A stretch of 64,000 bases of DNA. Source: Phalacrocorax aristotelis. Taxonomy: Eukaryota; Chordata; Aves; Suliformes; Phalacrocoracidae. Position 1 is the stretch's first letter; each line of letters opens with the position of its first letter. The notes beneath the pieces were generated by a model that was given only the letters and a program-made list of their open reading frames with translations, was not told the origin of the DNA and searched no databases. Where the stretch lies: NCBI RefSeq assembly GCF_949628215.1, contig NC_134278.1, positions 107,985,277 to 108,049,276 of the forward strand, given 5' to 3'. A program made the position numbers and the translations under genes. Of the stretch, positions 50,701 through 64,000 are shown piece after piece.

Positions 50701-53650
50701 TTCTGTCTCTATAATAGTCAGAAATCACAGGCCCAAAATTAAGATGAAATAAAAAATGCTTGCTGGAAAAGGTAGTGAGTAAGAGGAGGTATACAACAGC
50801 TGCTACAGATGAAAAACCTCTTCTAGCTTCCAGGAGATTGACTATTATTGCCTTCCCCTTGAGCCAGAAAGTGGTGAATGCTAAGGTGATGTGAAAATGG
50901 GATGGTAAAAGACTTGGAAAAAGCATTAAATAATCTAATTTAAGAATGTTTTAATTGAGCATTGGTTTTCTGGCTGTTTTTAGATATAGTGATACCCATT
51001 TACTTGGTGTGTGACAACCTCTGAGAAAGGCTAGGGTATGCTGTGGTTTTTTTGCTTAATTAGGAAATACGTAAAATTAAAAGCGTTGATAATTGAGTAC
51101 TTAAATTTACTCTATGCAGACATGATCCTTTTACTTGAAGACAGATTTACATGATATTCACAGCCCATAAATCATTCTTGCATTACCTCCCTGCAAGACT
51201 ATTGGCAGTAGTGTATGTTACTCAAAATATGCCTGTTTTCAATTAGCTCAAGGAAAATTCTCTAGTCATGGAAAGAACATCCATTTCTTAACCTGCCCTG
51301 AGAATTAAACACCCAAATACATTTGTGTGAAGATTATCAAAGTTTACTCTGCATGTGCCGATTTTCAAATAGGAGAAGATAGGAAGATTTAACACAACTG
51401 CCTTTGAAATGTTTCTAATCCAGAGACTCAGAGCTGTGATCAGTTGTGGGGTAGCTCCTAAGAAACGGAGAAGTGCAGCAAAAGCGTTTATGGCTTGGAA
51501 AGCAGGAAAGACTTCAGAGAGCCATCTGTGGCAAGTGCATGGTGTGTGCTGGAGCTGTTGGTTACTGCTGCGGGATGCCAGGACACATCATGGCCAGGCA
51601 AGATGCTGCCTTGCTCGTCCTAACTCACTCTTCCCCTCTGAACGGGAGAGCAGTGCTGATGTTTGTTGTTTTTTCTCTTTAGCAGCAGTTTTCTGTATGC
51701 TCTTTATACAGTTTTTTTCGGTTTTATTTGTGGAGTGGGGGAATTGAGAACTTTTGGTTTTGTTTTGTCTTGTCTTGTCTTTTTTCTGTACAATGCTTAG
51801 ACAGGCTTACTTTTTATTTGTGGCTTTGCCCATTTCATTGTGCTTTGGTTAAAGAAAGGTTGTTTTGTCCTTGCAGTTACAGGTTGCAGCACAGATTGTT
51901 CTGTGCTCTCAGGGTTTTTCTTGTATAGCTAGTTCCATCTCTGCTGCATGGACTTTGTCCTCTTAATTGGACAAAAGGCAAAGGACATTGCCAACTTTCA
52001 CAAAAAGCTTTTCTTCCAAGGGAGATTGAAATAGCTTTCGTCTATGAGTTTTTCTATTGAAAACCAAGTTTGTGTGAATTGGCATACTTAGAAATGAACA
52101 ACGTCCCATTAACTAAATCCCTTTTTGAAGGCAGAATGGGTGATCTTGATTTGTGTGAGGTTGCCAAAGTAAATGTCAGTTGAATTTCTTGTGGCTTGCA
52201 CTTAGCTGGAACAATATACCTGGCCTTTAAGTAAAGATTTTTTTTCGCTGCCTGGTCGGAGATGAAGAACTGACTTTATTCCGGTTTGCGGTTAGTGAAC
52301 AGATATCTAAAGACACTGAATTTACTCAACTGTTTTATATTTTTTCTAGTGAAAGAGGCGTTACTTCAGCATGTACATTTTGATATGTAAAACTCATGAC
52401 AAAGGTACCACTTTTTTAGGAGCATCTTGTCCTCCTGTTCTAGTGAGGGGTACAGGCTGCTTGAGAGCACACGCGTATGTGCGTAAATTTGGAGGATTCT
52501 GTCCTGTGAACGTGTCTGGAAAGTAAAAATTTCCATAAAGTAATATCACTATGTGTGTTTAGATTAAAATCATGGTGATGTTTGTTTGGGCTGCTAGGGA
52601 AATGCTAAGCATCTAATAATTTAAGCAGTCACCTTTTTATTGTGGTCAAAAGAGGTGGGTCATTTTGCAATGTGCATAAAACAAATATACTCTGTGGCAG
52701 AATACATTAAGGCTTGTTGTTCTGGCATGCAAAAAGACTTAATGCTAAAGAAATACTTTATATACATATGTTAATAATTCCCAGTATATATATTTTTGTT
52801 AATATCATATAAGTCTGCATTTATGAGACTTTAAAAATCCTTTAGAGATCTTCACTCAGCAAGAACCTGAGTGTGTAGCTGTGTCAGTAGAAAACTGGTC
52901 TTTCATTAAAGTTTTAGTAGACAGTTCTGAAGGGCTGTATTTTATTGTGGCCTGAAGTGCCCGACAGAAAGATCTGTTGTGGCAGATACCTGTTGAGGAA
53001 CCTTTGTCTGCTTGCGTTACTCTTCCAAGATGTGAAATATTCTTTACTAAACTTAAAAACCTGACTGTGGGTTGAATGTAATACTTGGATGAAGAGAATC
53101 TTTTTGTCATATTTTTAGCTGGAAGGTGAGGACGGCAGGAGGAAGGCCCTGACTGTGATAAGCTGACTTATAAAGTCATGTAGGTCATGAGTCAAGGGGT
53201 AGCAAGTGCCATTTTTATATCCTGGGGTTGTTTTTGTGTTTGGGTTTTTTTTTTGTGTGTGTGTTTGGCTGGTTTTTGGCTGGGGTTTTTGTTTTGTTTT
53301 TAAATATATCTATGGGCTCAGGCTTTTGAAGGCTTAATCAGACTAATGCCCAGTTCTTATGAATTCAGGTACTAGATGGGTAGCTCTCTGCTGTAGGGCT
53401 TCTGGAAAATGTCATTTGTCCATTACTTGCACAATAAAAAAAAAAAAAGTAGAGCTGGGAACAGACTATTTGTTACTTAACTATAGGTTCCGTGCTTTAA
53501 TCACGATTTATGCTTCCCTTTTACAAATGCTTTTACCCTCTTGACTACTGCATCCCATGGAAACACCTTCCACTTAAGGAAAATCTTGAACTTCCAAAAA
53601 ACCACAAGTTTGTGGCAAGAATAGGAAGGGAATATTTTAAAGTGAGACCA

Positions 53651-53797
53651 TGTATTTATTTATATATACATAAAAGGTGTGTGCGTGTATATATATTATA
53701 TATACACACATATAAAATATGCATTATATATTAATATATAGATATAAAAGCATATATTTATTTTTATATATTATGTATACGTGTGTATATATATTTT
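53651..53797. repeat. Compound AT-rich microsatellite (TA, TATTTA, CA/TG)
   Basis: About 150 bp of alternating TA with short CA, TG and TATTT units. Several TATATA palindromes make it a good DNA-unwinding or cruciform-prone element. Confidence 0.9.
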
Positions 53798-56197
53798 TTT
53801 CCCATCTGGCTTTAGTAACAGTTAATAAGATGGCTGGTTACTTGAGTAAAACCATTTTTGTAAAACTGAAGAGAAGGAGCATTAGGGTTGCCTCTGTACC
53901 TTTGAGGAAGCAGCCATAAGGAGCACAGGTGCTCTGCCTGAGCAGTGCACAGGGAAGAGGGAAACCCTACCATCAAACATAAAGCTAGAATTCTGTGTAT
54001 CTTGGATATCTTAATATTTTGTTGCTCAGAAGTATTTTCTGGAAGGACTTTTTCGACTGATGACTGTGTTATCACTGCAGCCCTAAATTAAAACTGCTTG
54101 GGAAGTGTGCTATACTGAAATGCTACACTGGGCCATGAAAGGTAGGCAAAGCTAGCACAAGGCTTTAGGCTGCTTTTCAGGAACAGATGACTGTTTTTAA
54201 AAACCTCCTTTCTTATGCCTTCCAAAGAATGATATTATTATTTTTTTTTTTAAATTAAACATCCTCTCTCTTCAGGTTGTTTGGATAGAGCTCATATGAG
54301 CACGAGGAGGAGAGAATAGATGCTTTATGCGTGAGGAAGCACTCTGTTTAACATAGTCAAAGGCTGATATGTGCCAAATACATACAAGCAAGAAAACTGC
54401 TCTTTTACTGAGGGGTTATGTATGCAAAAGTGGGGGCAGAAAAAGGAAAGAAAAAGTATGATGGGTTTCTTCCAGCCCTGACTGATAGGATCTTTGTTGC
54501 TTACATAATTTGTGAAAAGGAAATAGTCCTAATGGTTTTTCATGGATCATTGGTTTATGGGCTTGGCTCCAGAAAACCTTTTTACAGAGAATAATTTAGT
54601 TAAAATGGTGACACTAATCAAGTGAAACTGAGAGGGTAGATGCTCAGCAAGTTCAGTAACAGGCTGTTGATTGTTTTGTTGATACTGTTTCCTAAGTCCA
54701 GTAACAGTAGGCTTCCTGGCTTTATTTTACTTTCCTAGGTGGCACGTGAGAGCTCCATCTGACTGGTTTGTTTCTGGTTTTAATTTTTTGGTTTTTTTTT
54801 TTGGGGTGGCTACCTTTACTGGCACGAGCCAAGGACATGTGCATCCACCAGGGTCCAGGCTAGAAGACAGAGCATCCTCAGTGAGGCTTCCAGATTTGAG
54901 GCGGTGCATTTTGAAACTCATTTTCCTTAACTATGTGTCTAAGCCACCTTCGGCTCTAGCGGAGACTGTTTTCTAGAGGACTGAATGTGCTGACAGCAGG
55001 TCCTGCTGGCTACCCCAGAGGTAGAAGCAGAAGGCAGTGCCCAGATTCAGCAGGGAGGTCTTGGCTCCCAACCCCATATGTTAATGGGTCTTTCCACCAT
55101 CCATGGTGGTCTTTCCCTAGGATCTCTCTTTTACTGCCTGGCAATGAATACAGTCCAGAATTGGATCAAGCCAAGAACACCTGTGAGTTGTACCTCTGAA
55201 GTATGGGACATCTGAGGTTCCCAGAAGGATAAAATGCTTGTTGCCTAAAAGATCCCCCTGCTCGTAAACAGTATCATAGTTTTCTGAACAAGTTTCTTTA
55301 TACTGGTAACTCCAGAGCACTTCTGTGAGCAGGCCTGTTTTCACCAAGTTGCGAGCTTGTGCCTTTCCCCTGATGTGACAGTCACCTCCCTGGCAGGTGA
55401 CTAGTGCAGAAGTAAGGGGTACCTTCAGCGGGCATACGCCTGTGCACAGATGATGTTGGGGCTAGCAACGCAGTGGGGTGGCAGTAGCTCCTGGAGCTAA
55501 TATGGCTGCTAATCACAACATTATGTGGCAAATCTATTGGTGATAGCTAGGCATTTCATGTGTGTTAAGTGTGCTATGCATGAGTTTAACACAAGCAGTT
55601 AAATAACAGTGCCAGTTTGAAACCTCCTCAGAACTGTGCATTAACCACTCCTTCCAGTGGTGCGCAGGTGTAATAGCTGCGAGGGAGTTCCCGTAAGGAT
55701 GGTGGCAGCTTGGGGCACCAGGCTGTGACTGACACACAGTGCCATGCTTCCTTTCACTTCTCCCTGCAACCCCTACGTTGTCCTTCAGCCTCTTTCCAAA
55801 AGTCAAACCTAGATCCACATTAAGTGTGGTGATGAAATTCCAACCTACCGCCTCTCTGAACAGGAGTTTCCTGTATTATTAAAAGGCTAAGGATATAAAT
55901 GGTTTCTTACGCATGAGATGTATCTGCCATTCATACGGGTGCCAGATGGGTATAAATTGAAGGATACTTCATTATGTTGGTGGAAAAAATTATGGGAATG
56001 CTTGCTTGAGTGAGTTTCAGATGGTGCTGATACTTAACCGCTGGTGGTAATAAACCCCACATTTAGCCCCTTGCATTTGAACAAAACAATTTATAAATCA
56101 GTTTTCTATTAACACCTTCAGGGTATCAAGTGAATTTTCCTTCTCTTCTTACTGCTATGTGAAACCAACAGCTTTGTTTAGGAAGAGTTTTTTCACT

Positions 56198-56223
56198 TTG
56201 TGTGTGTGTTTGTGTGTGTGTGG
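56198..56223. repeat. (TG)n microsatellite with one TTT interruption
   Basis: Two short TG blocks are separated by a T-run. Confidence 0.9.
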
Positions 56224-57137
56224 TTGTCATGTTTGCTTTTGCCTGCATGTAATCCCCCAAAAGAATTGACTTGCTGTAGTATATTTTCAAAATCAATTTA
56301 TAGCAGACCAAATGTGTTAACATGCAGTCAAAATAACCATGTGTTCCCATGGGGAAGGGAAGGGAAGGACAGGGTTCTTCTAAGTGGGACTAACTAGATT
56401 CTTATAAGGCAGAGAAAGGTGGCAAGAGAGAAATATTAGTCTGAACAGTTCTGAATAGGTTGCATACTGTCTTTATGCTTTTCTTTAACCAAAGCCGTCA
56501 AAATAGCCACTGCTGCTCTGTGAAGAAAGTTTTGTGAAAGATTTCTAGTGCTTTTGCTAAAAGCAAGAGAAAAAGTAATTCCTCTGCAGTTGGAAAGTAT
56601 CTTTTTTCCTTTTTTTTTAATTAAACTACTTGTGCTTTTTTGGTTTCCTTGTTTACTGTATCAGGTTTTGAACAGTAGAAATGTGATATACAGGTTGATG
56701 ACCTGCAAACAGCAACACTTGAATATAAACTGATATAAAACAGGATAACAACTCTAGGACTGTAGTTTCAGGTCCTTACGTGCATGTGATATCTTTTCTT
56801 ATATACCAGGCTTTTCAGTGAGGTTTAGACCTCACCATTTATACATAGAAAAGAATGAGGGGAAAAAAAAAGCTAAAGAAGGTTTAATGTAACTTTTGCC
56901 TTTTATTCCTCCTCTTAGTTATAGTTCTTTTCTTTTATTGGCTGTAAAGTCACCATTGAGGAGGGCTAAAATCAGAATCAGTCATGCACTTTCTTCCTTC
57001 CATAGTTCATCTTACTGCTTTGTACTTGACAGTAGCCTGCTGCTTTTGGACAACTATAGACCATTTTTCACAGCTTACTATTACATAATTTATTAAAAAC
57101 CAAACCAAACATCACTCCCACCTGCCCCCCTCGCAAT

Positions 57138-57153
57138 AAAAAAAAAAAAAAAA
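57138..57153. repeat. A16 homopolymer
   Basis: Sixteen A after a CCCCCCTCGCAAT stretch. There are no flanking direct repeats that would identify a retroposed tail. Confidence 0.85.
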
Positions 57154-60100
57154 TTCAAAACAACTAAGGATGGAGAGCTGAAGTTCATTATTAAATAGGG
57201 TACAGACATGTTTCCAAGTTGGAGAAGAGAACATTTTTCAAAGCTAACTACTCTAAAGTATTATTGGGTATGGCAAGCTGAAATCGTCTTAAGAAAAAAA
57301 AAAGGAAAACAAAAGTAGTAGGAATGGGGTCAGAGGGAAGATGTCTAGTTTGCTAGAAGAATATGGTCATGCTTTCAAGTGGAGGGTAAGATTGGAGGTA
57401 AGATACATGCAAAGTAATACATAAATTTGCTGAAAAACAATCATTTTTGGGCATGCATATGATTTCTACTGAAGTATCATACAGATATCCTTTTTAGGCC
57501 TTATGCCTTACCAAGAATATGAAAACAATATCTTTACAATTTAATGATTAAGAATTAATTTTAGATGCTACTGTATTTTGTATATTATACCCAGTGGAGG
57601 TAATCCTGTTAGCTGGATGCTGTGCAGACTTGGAAAGAGAACAAAAGTTACCATGAGGCATTTCTAACCAAAAGAATTAGAAGTGTAGGTTTCATGGGTA
57701 GTCCAGGACAGTTAAACAAACCAAAGGTGTTCCCAGTAAAATGGGATTCAAATTCACTTTGCAACATCTAGAGTTTGTGTCTGAGCTGCTGGACTCTGTG
57801 AGCCCGCTTTGCAGCAGAGGTAAGTTTGGGGGGATTCCAGTTTAATCTAGAAAACTTATTTCAGTTTGAAACCAAAACCTAAGTAAATATTTCCTTTTTC
57901 TTTTAGCACAGAGACTTTTAGCAGTGGGGAACAACTTGTCAAAGTGCTTAGTGCATACCTTGTAATGGAAATTGTGGGAGAATATATGAATAGAACAGAA
58001 ATAGACCCAGCGTTTATCTGATAGTTCCACAGAAAGTAAATATTAAGATTTGTTTCTCCTCTTGTAATGGACTATTAAAGTACAGCTGACTTGGGAATGG
58101 AGGGCTGAAGGGGACAATTTCCCCAAACAGTCATGAAAAAAGAAAAGTTTAAATCTAGATGGGCCCTTTTGCTCCATCTTCCCGTGTGTTCTAACAAACT
58201 TAAAGCCTTAATAAAAAGACTGAAAGAGTGAATAAACTGTAATGTGCCCTAGGGAGACAGCAAAAAAAAAGTCGGAGATGTTTCCTACATCCCTGTTACA
58301 GCAAGGAATGTACTAAATGTAAATGTCTAGATGAGTGGAGGAATAGACCATATCTAAGCTACAGAAGTCTGACCCAGGAAAGATTCACTCAAACAGCAGT
58401 AAAAATATGAATGAGGTGCCATGCAGACCCCACTGAAGTTTGTTTTCATGTTGAAGTACAGCTTGCCCTTCATCTTTCCAGCTGGAGTAATATCTCTTGC
58501 TTTAGGGCAGTGGGAGCCCTTCCGCTCCTGAGCCAGACAGTGGGTTCTTGGAGAAACTTTTTTCTGTTTCTCAGATAATCAGCAGAAGCTATCAGTACAG
58601 AATTTAAAATACTATAATATATTATGTGGTGCATTAATGAACCTTCTTGGAACTGTCTCTTAGGAAGTTGGTCAGATTGAACATCTGAAGCCTTACCAGG
58701 AGTGCTTGGGTTGCCTTTGTTCCTCACATACTTGAGATTCTGTCTTGAAACAGTTCTCGATCCTTATCTGCCCCATCCAGTTCATCAGGCACTCCCATCC
58801 TCTGCACTGGGACCAGCCTCAGCTTTCCCCCAAAACATGCCTTCCTTCTCCTGTGAGGTCTACCCTGCTTTACACAAGACACACCTACAGAACTGTGTTG
58901 CTTTCAGCACGTAATTGCAAGGCAAGAGCATCCCAAGTGCTTTAGCTCCCCTTTTAAAACAGATTTTCTCCATTCTTTATCTTTGGAGTAGTCTCCTCTG
59001 CACCTGCTTCAGTTAAATTGGGTTTGGGGGAAGGTATATGGTTTTGTTTTGCTTTGGACTAGGTAACAACAACTATATGTAAAATGACAAATAGTGGTTT
59101 ACCACCACTTTATATAATTGGTTAATCCTGGTTTTCTACTAAGAATACCTTCCCCCCCTCCGCCCCCGCATGCGTTTAAACTACTCAAAGCATCGGTATC
59201 GAACAGCTGTTAAAAGGGCTAATGGATCCTGTGATCTTTTGATTCTCTGACAGCTCTCTTCTCCCCTTCATCTCCCATTAATGGGTCCCAGATCATAGCA
59301 GAAGTTGTTATGAATAACTGTTTTGCACTTCGTATGCTTGAATTTTGTTGCATTTGTGTTGCTCCAGCTAGCCCAAAAGACTGTCTCATTTCTTTGACAT
59401 GCTTTCAGGAACAGCAAATTCACCAATCTTTGGTCTCCCAGAAGTCATTAGTGGATACCTGCCTTTTTGTATGGTCACTATATAACTTATTTAATAACCC
59501 TGATCTCACAAAACCTAAGGAACACAGGGTTTTCTCTTTGTCTGGATATTTTACCTTTTTATTTTCTGTCTTCAAGCCAGTGCTTTGTTAATCTTTCAAA
59601 TGTTAAAGGTCTGTACCTTAAACATTATTGCATGAGGTATCATATCAGTTCTTGCTTTAACTCTGGATTAAGTTCACTGTATTATCCTTTTTTGAGGAAC
59701 AAACTACCCAGTTAAAATCAAATTTGCCTTGTCTTCATTTTACTGTTCAATTACATTTACTTGATTTCTTTTGCTCAGATCTTGTATTGTTGAGGTATGC
59801 TTGTGTGCTTCTGGCACCAGGATTGCTTATCCTTCTTTCCCAAACTACTTCCTTTCCCCCTCCCCCTTGTAAAGGTATTTGGCATATCTGTCGTTGTTGT
59901 GTATGCCAATTATTTCAGTGTTGTGGGATGGAGATTATCCAGAACCCCTGATTTCTTTATTGTAAATGGTCTAATTTTGTTTCCACAGTGTATGTGGTAA
60001 TAACCATTATCCTGTTCTCATTTTCAGTGTGTCGTTTGTTATCTTTCTTAAAACAGAAAGCAAAGTATTTGCTTTGGTGTTTGTTCCTGCTTATTTTTTC

Positions 60101-63100
60101 CTAAACATCCTCTTAAACCTCAGGGTGTAGGTAGCTGCCTTTACTTCCTCTTTTGAAGCTGTGATGCATAGTAACAGTGATGTCCCCATTATTTCTCACA
60201 GTTGGTTTTGCTCTTCTGTTTTTGCCCTGTAGCCTCTGAAACATGCTTTTCTTTCTTAAGCTTTTTTTTCACTGTGGGAAAAAGGTTTCCAATTTATTTT
60301 TAAAAAACATTACAGGTCAGGTTTTACTCATCCAGGTAGTCTGGAGTCTTCCTCACAGAATTTGTTCTTTAGCTCGGAAAACAAACCCAACGAGTGGAAA
60401 CGGCTTTCATTCCAGTTGGCATGCAAATACCCTCTGAAACCTGTCTGCTTCATCAGCCCCATTAACAAATTCCACTCATTTCTTGAGATTTGCTGTTCCC
60501 AAATTCCATACTGTTTGAGATGTTCCTGTGAAGTGATTGGAAATGGCCAGACTGGCTTGTGATTGCTTGAACTGCCGGTCATCTCTCCTGTCCAACAGCG
60601 TGGTGGACAGCATCTGAGACAGCATCCCTGTTGACCTGTGACTGATGATGACCAAAGGAATCCCTCAGCTATCATGTCCATACCATTGCTAACATTAACA
60701 GGGTTTTTTGTTTGGGTTTTTTTTAAAATATGTTGGTTTCCCAGGAGTTCACACTTTCCATCAACAGTGTTTGAAGGTTAATCTGCGCACCACAGTCTGT
60801 GTTCAGTTGTAAATCTCTGTCAAATCCAAGTTGCTCTCCAAAGTGATAATTGCCAGAAGTTTGTTATGTTTCAACTGTTCTTTATTTCTTAACCATTTCA
60901 TTGGCATGCAGTGCCTTCCTCATTCCTGTATTTTTTTTAACCAGCTTGAATATCTTGAAAACCTCAGTGCCTGGGTTGAGATTGCTGTTGGTGTGTAGAG
61001 GATAGATGTTGCCGATGTGCTGCGCAGCAGCTGGTTCTGCATTCTGCAGTCAGTCTGATCCTCCATGGCAGTAAAACACAGCCAGTCAAGCTCTTAAACT
61101 TGCCAATACAGTCAATTGCTCAGTCTTTCTACACTAGTCAGTTTTGGTGGATGGGTGTATCTACTGATGAAGATTTGTGTATGTTAGTACTTTTTTTCCT
61201 TTATGTTTTCTCCTCCCCCATTGATTATCCTACCAGGCAATTTTAGCCTTTGTGTAAGTATTGGCTACCTCTCAGAGATTATGTTTCTCTTAATCTATTT
61301 CATGTATTTCATAATGTGGCAACAGCCCATCTTTTGCAAGCCTAACACTTTTTCTTTTGAATCTCTTAATTGCCTGCTGTAAGCAGGATACTCCAGGGCT
61401 AGCATTGTCATCTTAATGTGAAAATCGATTCATCATGCAAGAGAAATGTGTGGCTGAATTATTTTTTGTGTGTTTGAAAAAACTTTTCTGCAGGAGACTA
61501 TAACTTTAGGACTGAAGACTGCATGGGAGAGATGAAATTGCTGGAAACATGTTTGTAGGGGAAATTCTGGCAGTTTTTAACTGCCATACAAGAAACGCGG
61601 CTGTCTAAAACCAAGAAGTTGTACGATTCTTTTTCCAGACATGGTCCCTTTACCTTTGATTGCAGTTTTAGGATATGAGAAGGTTTAGGAATGGAAAGAC
61701 TCATAGAAACTGTCTAATGGTTCCAATAATTGACTTGAGTTTTTTTCTAATTCCATGTGCCCAGTAATGCATCTGCTTGAAGGTGCACATACTGTCTATG
61801 CAGTTGTTAGCGTATCCTCTCTAAAGCTCAGGTGACAATTGTTAATCATGCTGTGAAACTGTGTAAGCTTTGATTGGTTGAAGTTTACTTGTACATCTGG
61901 ATCTGCTGTATTTGTTGGCGTACCTTTTCTGAATGCCACCTTCATTGAGGAGTTGCTCAGACCCTCTCCTGTGCTTGCTGGGGTTTTGTGGCTTTGTTCT
62001 GTCTGTGTGCTTTTTTTCCCCCCTTTTTTCTTGCTTTTCCCACTCCTTTTTTGTTTGTTTTGCATAGTTTTACTTAAGTTCCAGAAGGGGAAGACATCAT
62101 CAGGTCTGTTGTTTGCAGGTCTGTAGGTCTGGGTGTGCAGAAGGTGTGGGATTTTGTTTGCTTGTTTGTTTTATTTTTCTGAGTTAATGGTGAAGAGAGA
62201 CAGGCAGAGGGAAAGCATTAGCAAGCCTTGATGTCTGGCAGGGTTTGATTACATTTGAAATAACTAGCCGTGACTTATGTTGTTTAGTTTTTGATGAGGA
62301 AAAGGAAGTGGGACATATCCTGCCTAACAACTTCTTTTAATGCTCTATGATTTATCTTTGCATCGTGTGCAGTAATATTGTTCATACTATTTTCGATGTT
62401 AAAAACATTTAGTATTGTCAACTGTTGAGACTTCTGCCTAATATTGTCGGAGCTGGGGGACAATTCCAGGCTTGATTCTTCTTTGTAGACCTTTTGTAGC
62501 CAAGGAGCCCTGGGCATATTGTTGCTGCTATTTTAACAGGTGAGTGTGTTTTTAATATTAATGCCATGAGATACAGGGAAAGATGCCCTGATTCAGAAGG
62601 GGCAGGGTGAGAGATCTATAGAGATGTTAGTGTAATCTTGCCTTGACCAGTGACTCATACCAGAAAAAGGGTCTCAAAAACCTTTTAAACCCAGAAACGA
62701 CTCATTTATGAATATTATTTTGGTTTCTTACTTAACACAGTACTTCTCTCCGTTATGGTCACTGAACAGATGCAGCACCTCTTAAAACTCAGGTGCGTTT
62801 TACAGTAAGCATTCTCTGCCTTGGTGTTAGGTTTGTCCTTTATACACCCTAAGTCGGCTGTGCTGAGGGGCCAGACAGGTGCCTGATTTTGTAGATCACA
62901 GATACATGGATGCATACATACGTACACGTGCAAATTGGATTTGCAAGCGGTTTTAAACTAAATTTGGGGTTAAGGTACTTCAGAGCTATGGTGGTTTAAG
63001 GTGCTACAGAGCTGGCACGGTGTGTGGCTCGGTATTGGTTTTGGGCTGTGCAGCTGGTTTACCCCAGTGAGAGCTCACTTCATCTGGGATACCTTGAGTG

Positions 63101-64000
63101 ATAACTTCTTAAGTCTGCTATATCTTGAAGGCCCCTCCCCCAATTTTTTTTTGTCCTTTATGCAGGTGGGATCTTTTTGTTCCTATTACTAAGGAACCTG
63201 TTTAACCAGTAAGCAGGTTATTTTTAAGATAACTTCATGGAGATTTAGGAACTATTATAGCCAAGTCCCACTTTGTCAAGAAGGGGAGCCTTTTGTCTTT
63301 ATTTGGGGAAGTGCAAATGCTACTGAGGGTTGAGTTCTGTTATTTGCCACTTGACAAAAGAAGGGTTAGTGCCAGGTGTTTCAACCCTGCATTTGAGCTA
63401 GGGAGAAGGGCAAAAAAGAAAAAATAGGCATTCAAAATAAATCTTGTTAATGTTTGCTAATCCAGGTGTAAGTTTCATTTTTATCAAAGTCCTTTGGGGA
63501 GTAGAATGAAGTGTAAATGTTAAATCTCTTTTCTCTGCCTGTCCTTTTGATGCTTAGAGGGAGCTGGAATTGTGTATGTTATGAGAAACCTTGGACTAAA
63601 GCTATATGTTTCTAAGCCAGAAATACTAAGAGGAATTTACTAGATTAAGAAGGAAAAAATCCTTTCAAAATATGTAAGCACCTCTTTTAGCATAGTGTTT
63701 CAGAACAGTTCTCATCATCAATAATTTATGCTTTAAGTAGTCAAGAAAAGCAAAAATAGGCTAAGAGGAAATATTTAAAGGAAATAAAGGTATTTTGTTG
63801 GCCCTCTGTTCTCCCCTCATTGCCAGTGTCCCCATAAATTATTTCCTGCTTGGTGCCTAATGTCAAACATGCCTATTTCACACCTTTTCTGTTCCCAGAG
63901 CTGTGGAGTTACAACCTTCATGCATGTTGACAAAGAGGAGCAGTTTTAGTGGCATTAAAGGCAGTCCCTGGAGGAATTTGGAAACAGAGACAGACCCTTG

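Larger units (their letters stand above)
11212..64000 (+). other. EML4: EML4 intron 1 (5' part, not closed in window)
   Basis: From the exon 1 donor to the window end I find no stretch matching EML4 exon 2, which should encode DDSISAAS-like residues and a coiled coil, and no other coding exon. The intron is therefore at least 52.8 kb. A very long first intron is consistent with mammalian EML4. Its content is mainly unique AT-rich DNA with a few CR1 fragments and simple repeats. The first 0.75 kb is still CpG island. Confidence 0.8.
47734..64000. other. Intron 1, distal part to window end
   Basis: Unique AT-rich intron DNA with simple repeats at 51752-51786 (TTTTG/TCTTG), 53227-53300 (T/G-rich), 53651-53797 (TA/CA/TG), 56198-56223 (TG) and 57138-57153 (A16). 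GC-richer patches occur at about 54740-55200 and 55380-55800. The region at about 59290-60720 is T-rich with scarce CpG and may be a degraded repeat, but I cannot name it. No EML4 exon 2 and no structural RNA is recognised. Confidence 0.5.

Noticed and set aside
60328..60681. 117-codon minus-strand frame
   Set aside because: No recognisable domain, no splice context, and it lies in a T-rich block that may be a decayed repeat.

Overview
The window looks like bird genomic DNA. The evidence is three chicken-repeat-1 (CR1) LINE fragments, including the avian-type 3' tail with its ATTCTATG-like octamers at about 35.12 kb. I recognised no mammalian SINE or L1, and gene density is very low. There is no bacterial or viral gene organisation, no CRISPR array and no operon.

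The one protein-coding element I can support is the first coding exon of EML4 (echinoderm microtubule-associated protein-like 4) on the + strand. It has only 25 coding bases at 11187-11211, encoding MDGFAGSL plus the first base of the next codon. It ends at a GTGAGC splice donor and lies in a strong CpG island at about 10.56-11.96 kb. The start of the protein and the phase-1 exon end match EML4, whose product binds microtubules through an N-terminal trimerising coiled coil and C-terminal HELP/WD-repeat (TAPE) propellers. None of those later domains is encoded here.

Layout: 1-10.43 kb is AT-rich upstream intergenic DNA with simple repeats and some blocks that might be conserved non-coding elements. 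10.43-11.21 kb is the promoter and 5' untranslated region, with a 69-nt pure pyrimidine tract, GC boxes, a CAG/AGG repeat and two upstream ORFs joined stop-to-start. 11.212-64 kb is the beginning of a very large intron 1, over 52.7 kb and still open at the window end. The intron holds CR1 fragments at 14.8 kb (-), 34.4-35.1 kb (+) and 37.2-38.1 kb (-), one probable ancient amniote repeat at 47.5 kb, a perfect (CCCTTT)n hexanucleotide array of about 267 bp at 38.3 kb, several poly-C runs, and a few hairpins and microsatellites. I found no further exon, tRNA, rRNA or snRNA.

I did not find an undescribed biological system. The best leads are the long G-quadruplex/triplex-prone hexanucleotide array inside the EML4 intron, the tandem uORF arrangement ahead of the EML4 start, and a perfect 13-bp inverted repeat carrying two octamer-like motifs. 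Most open reading frames in the window are chance frames in repeats, GC-rich DNA or intron sequence.
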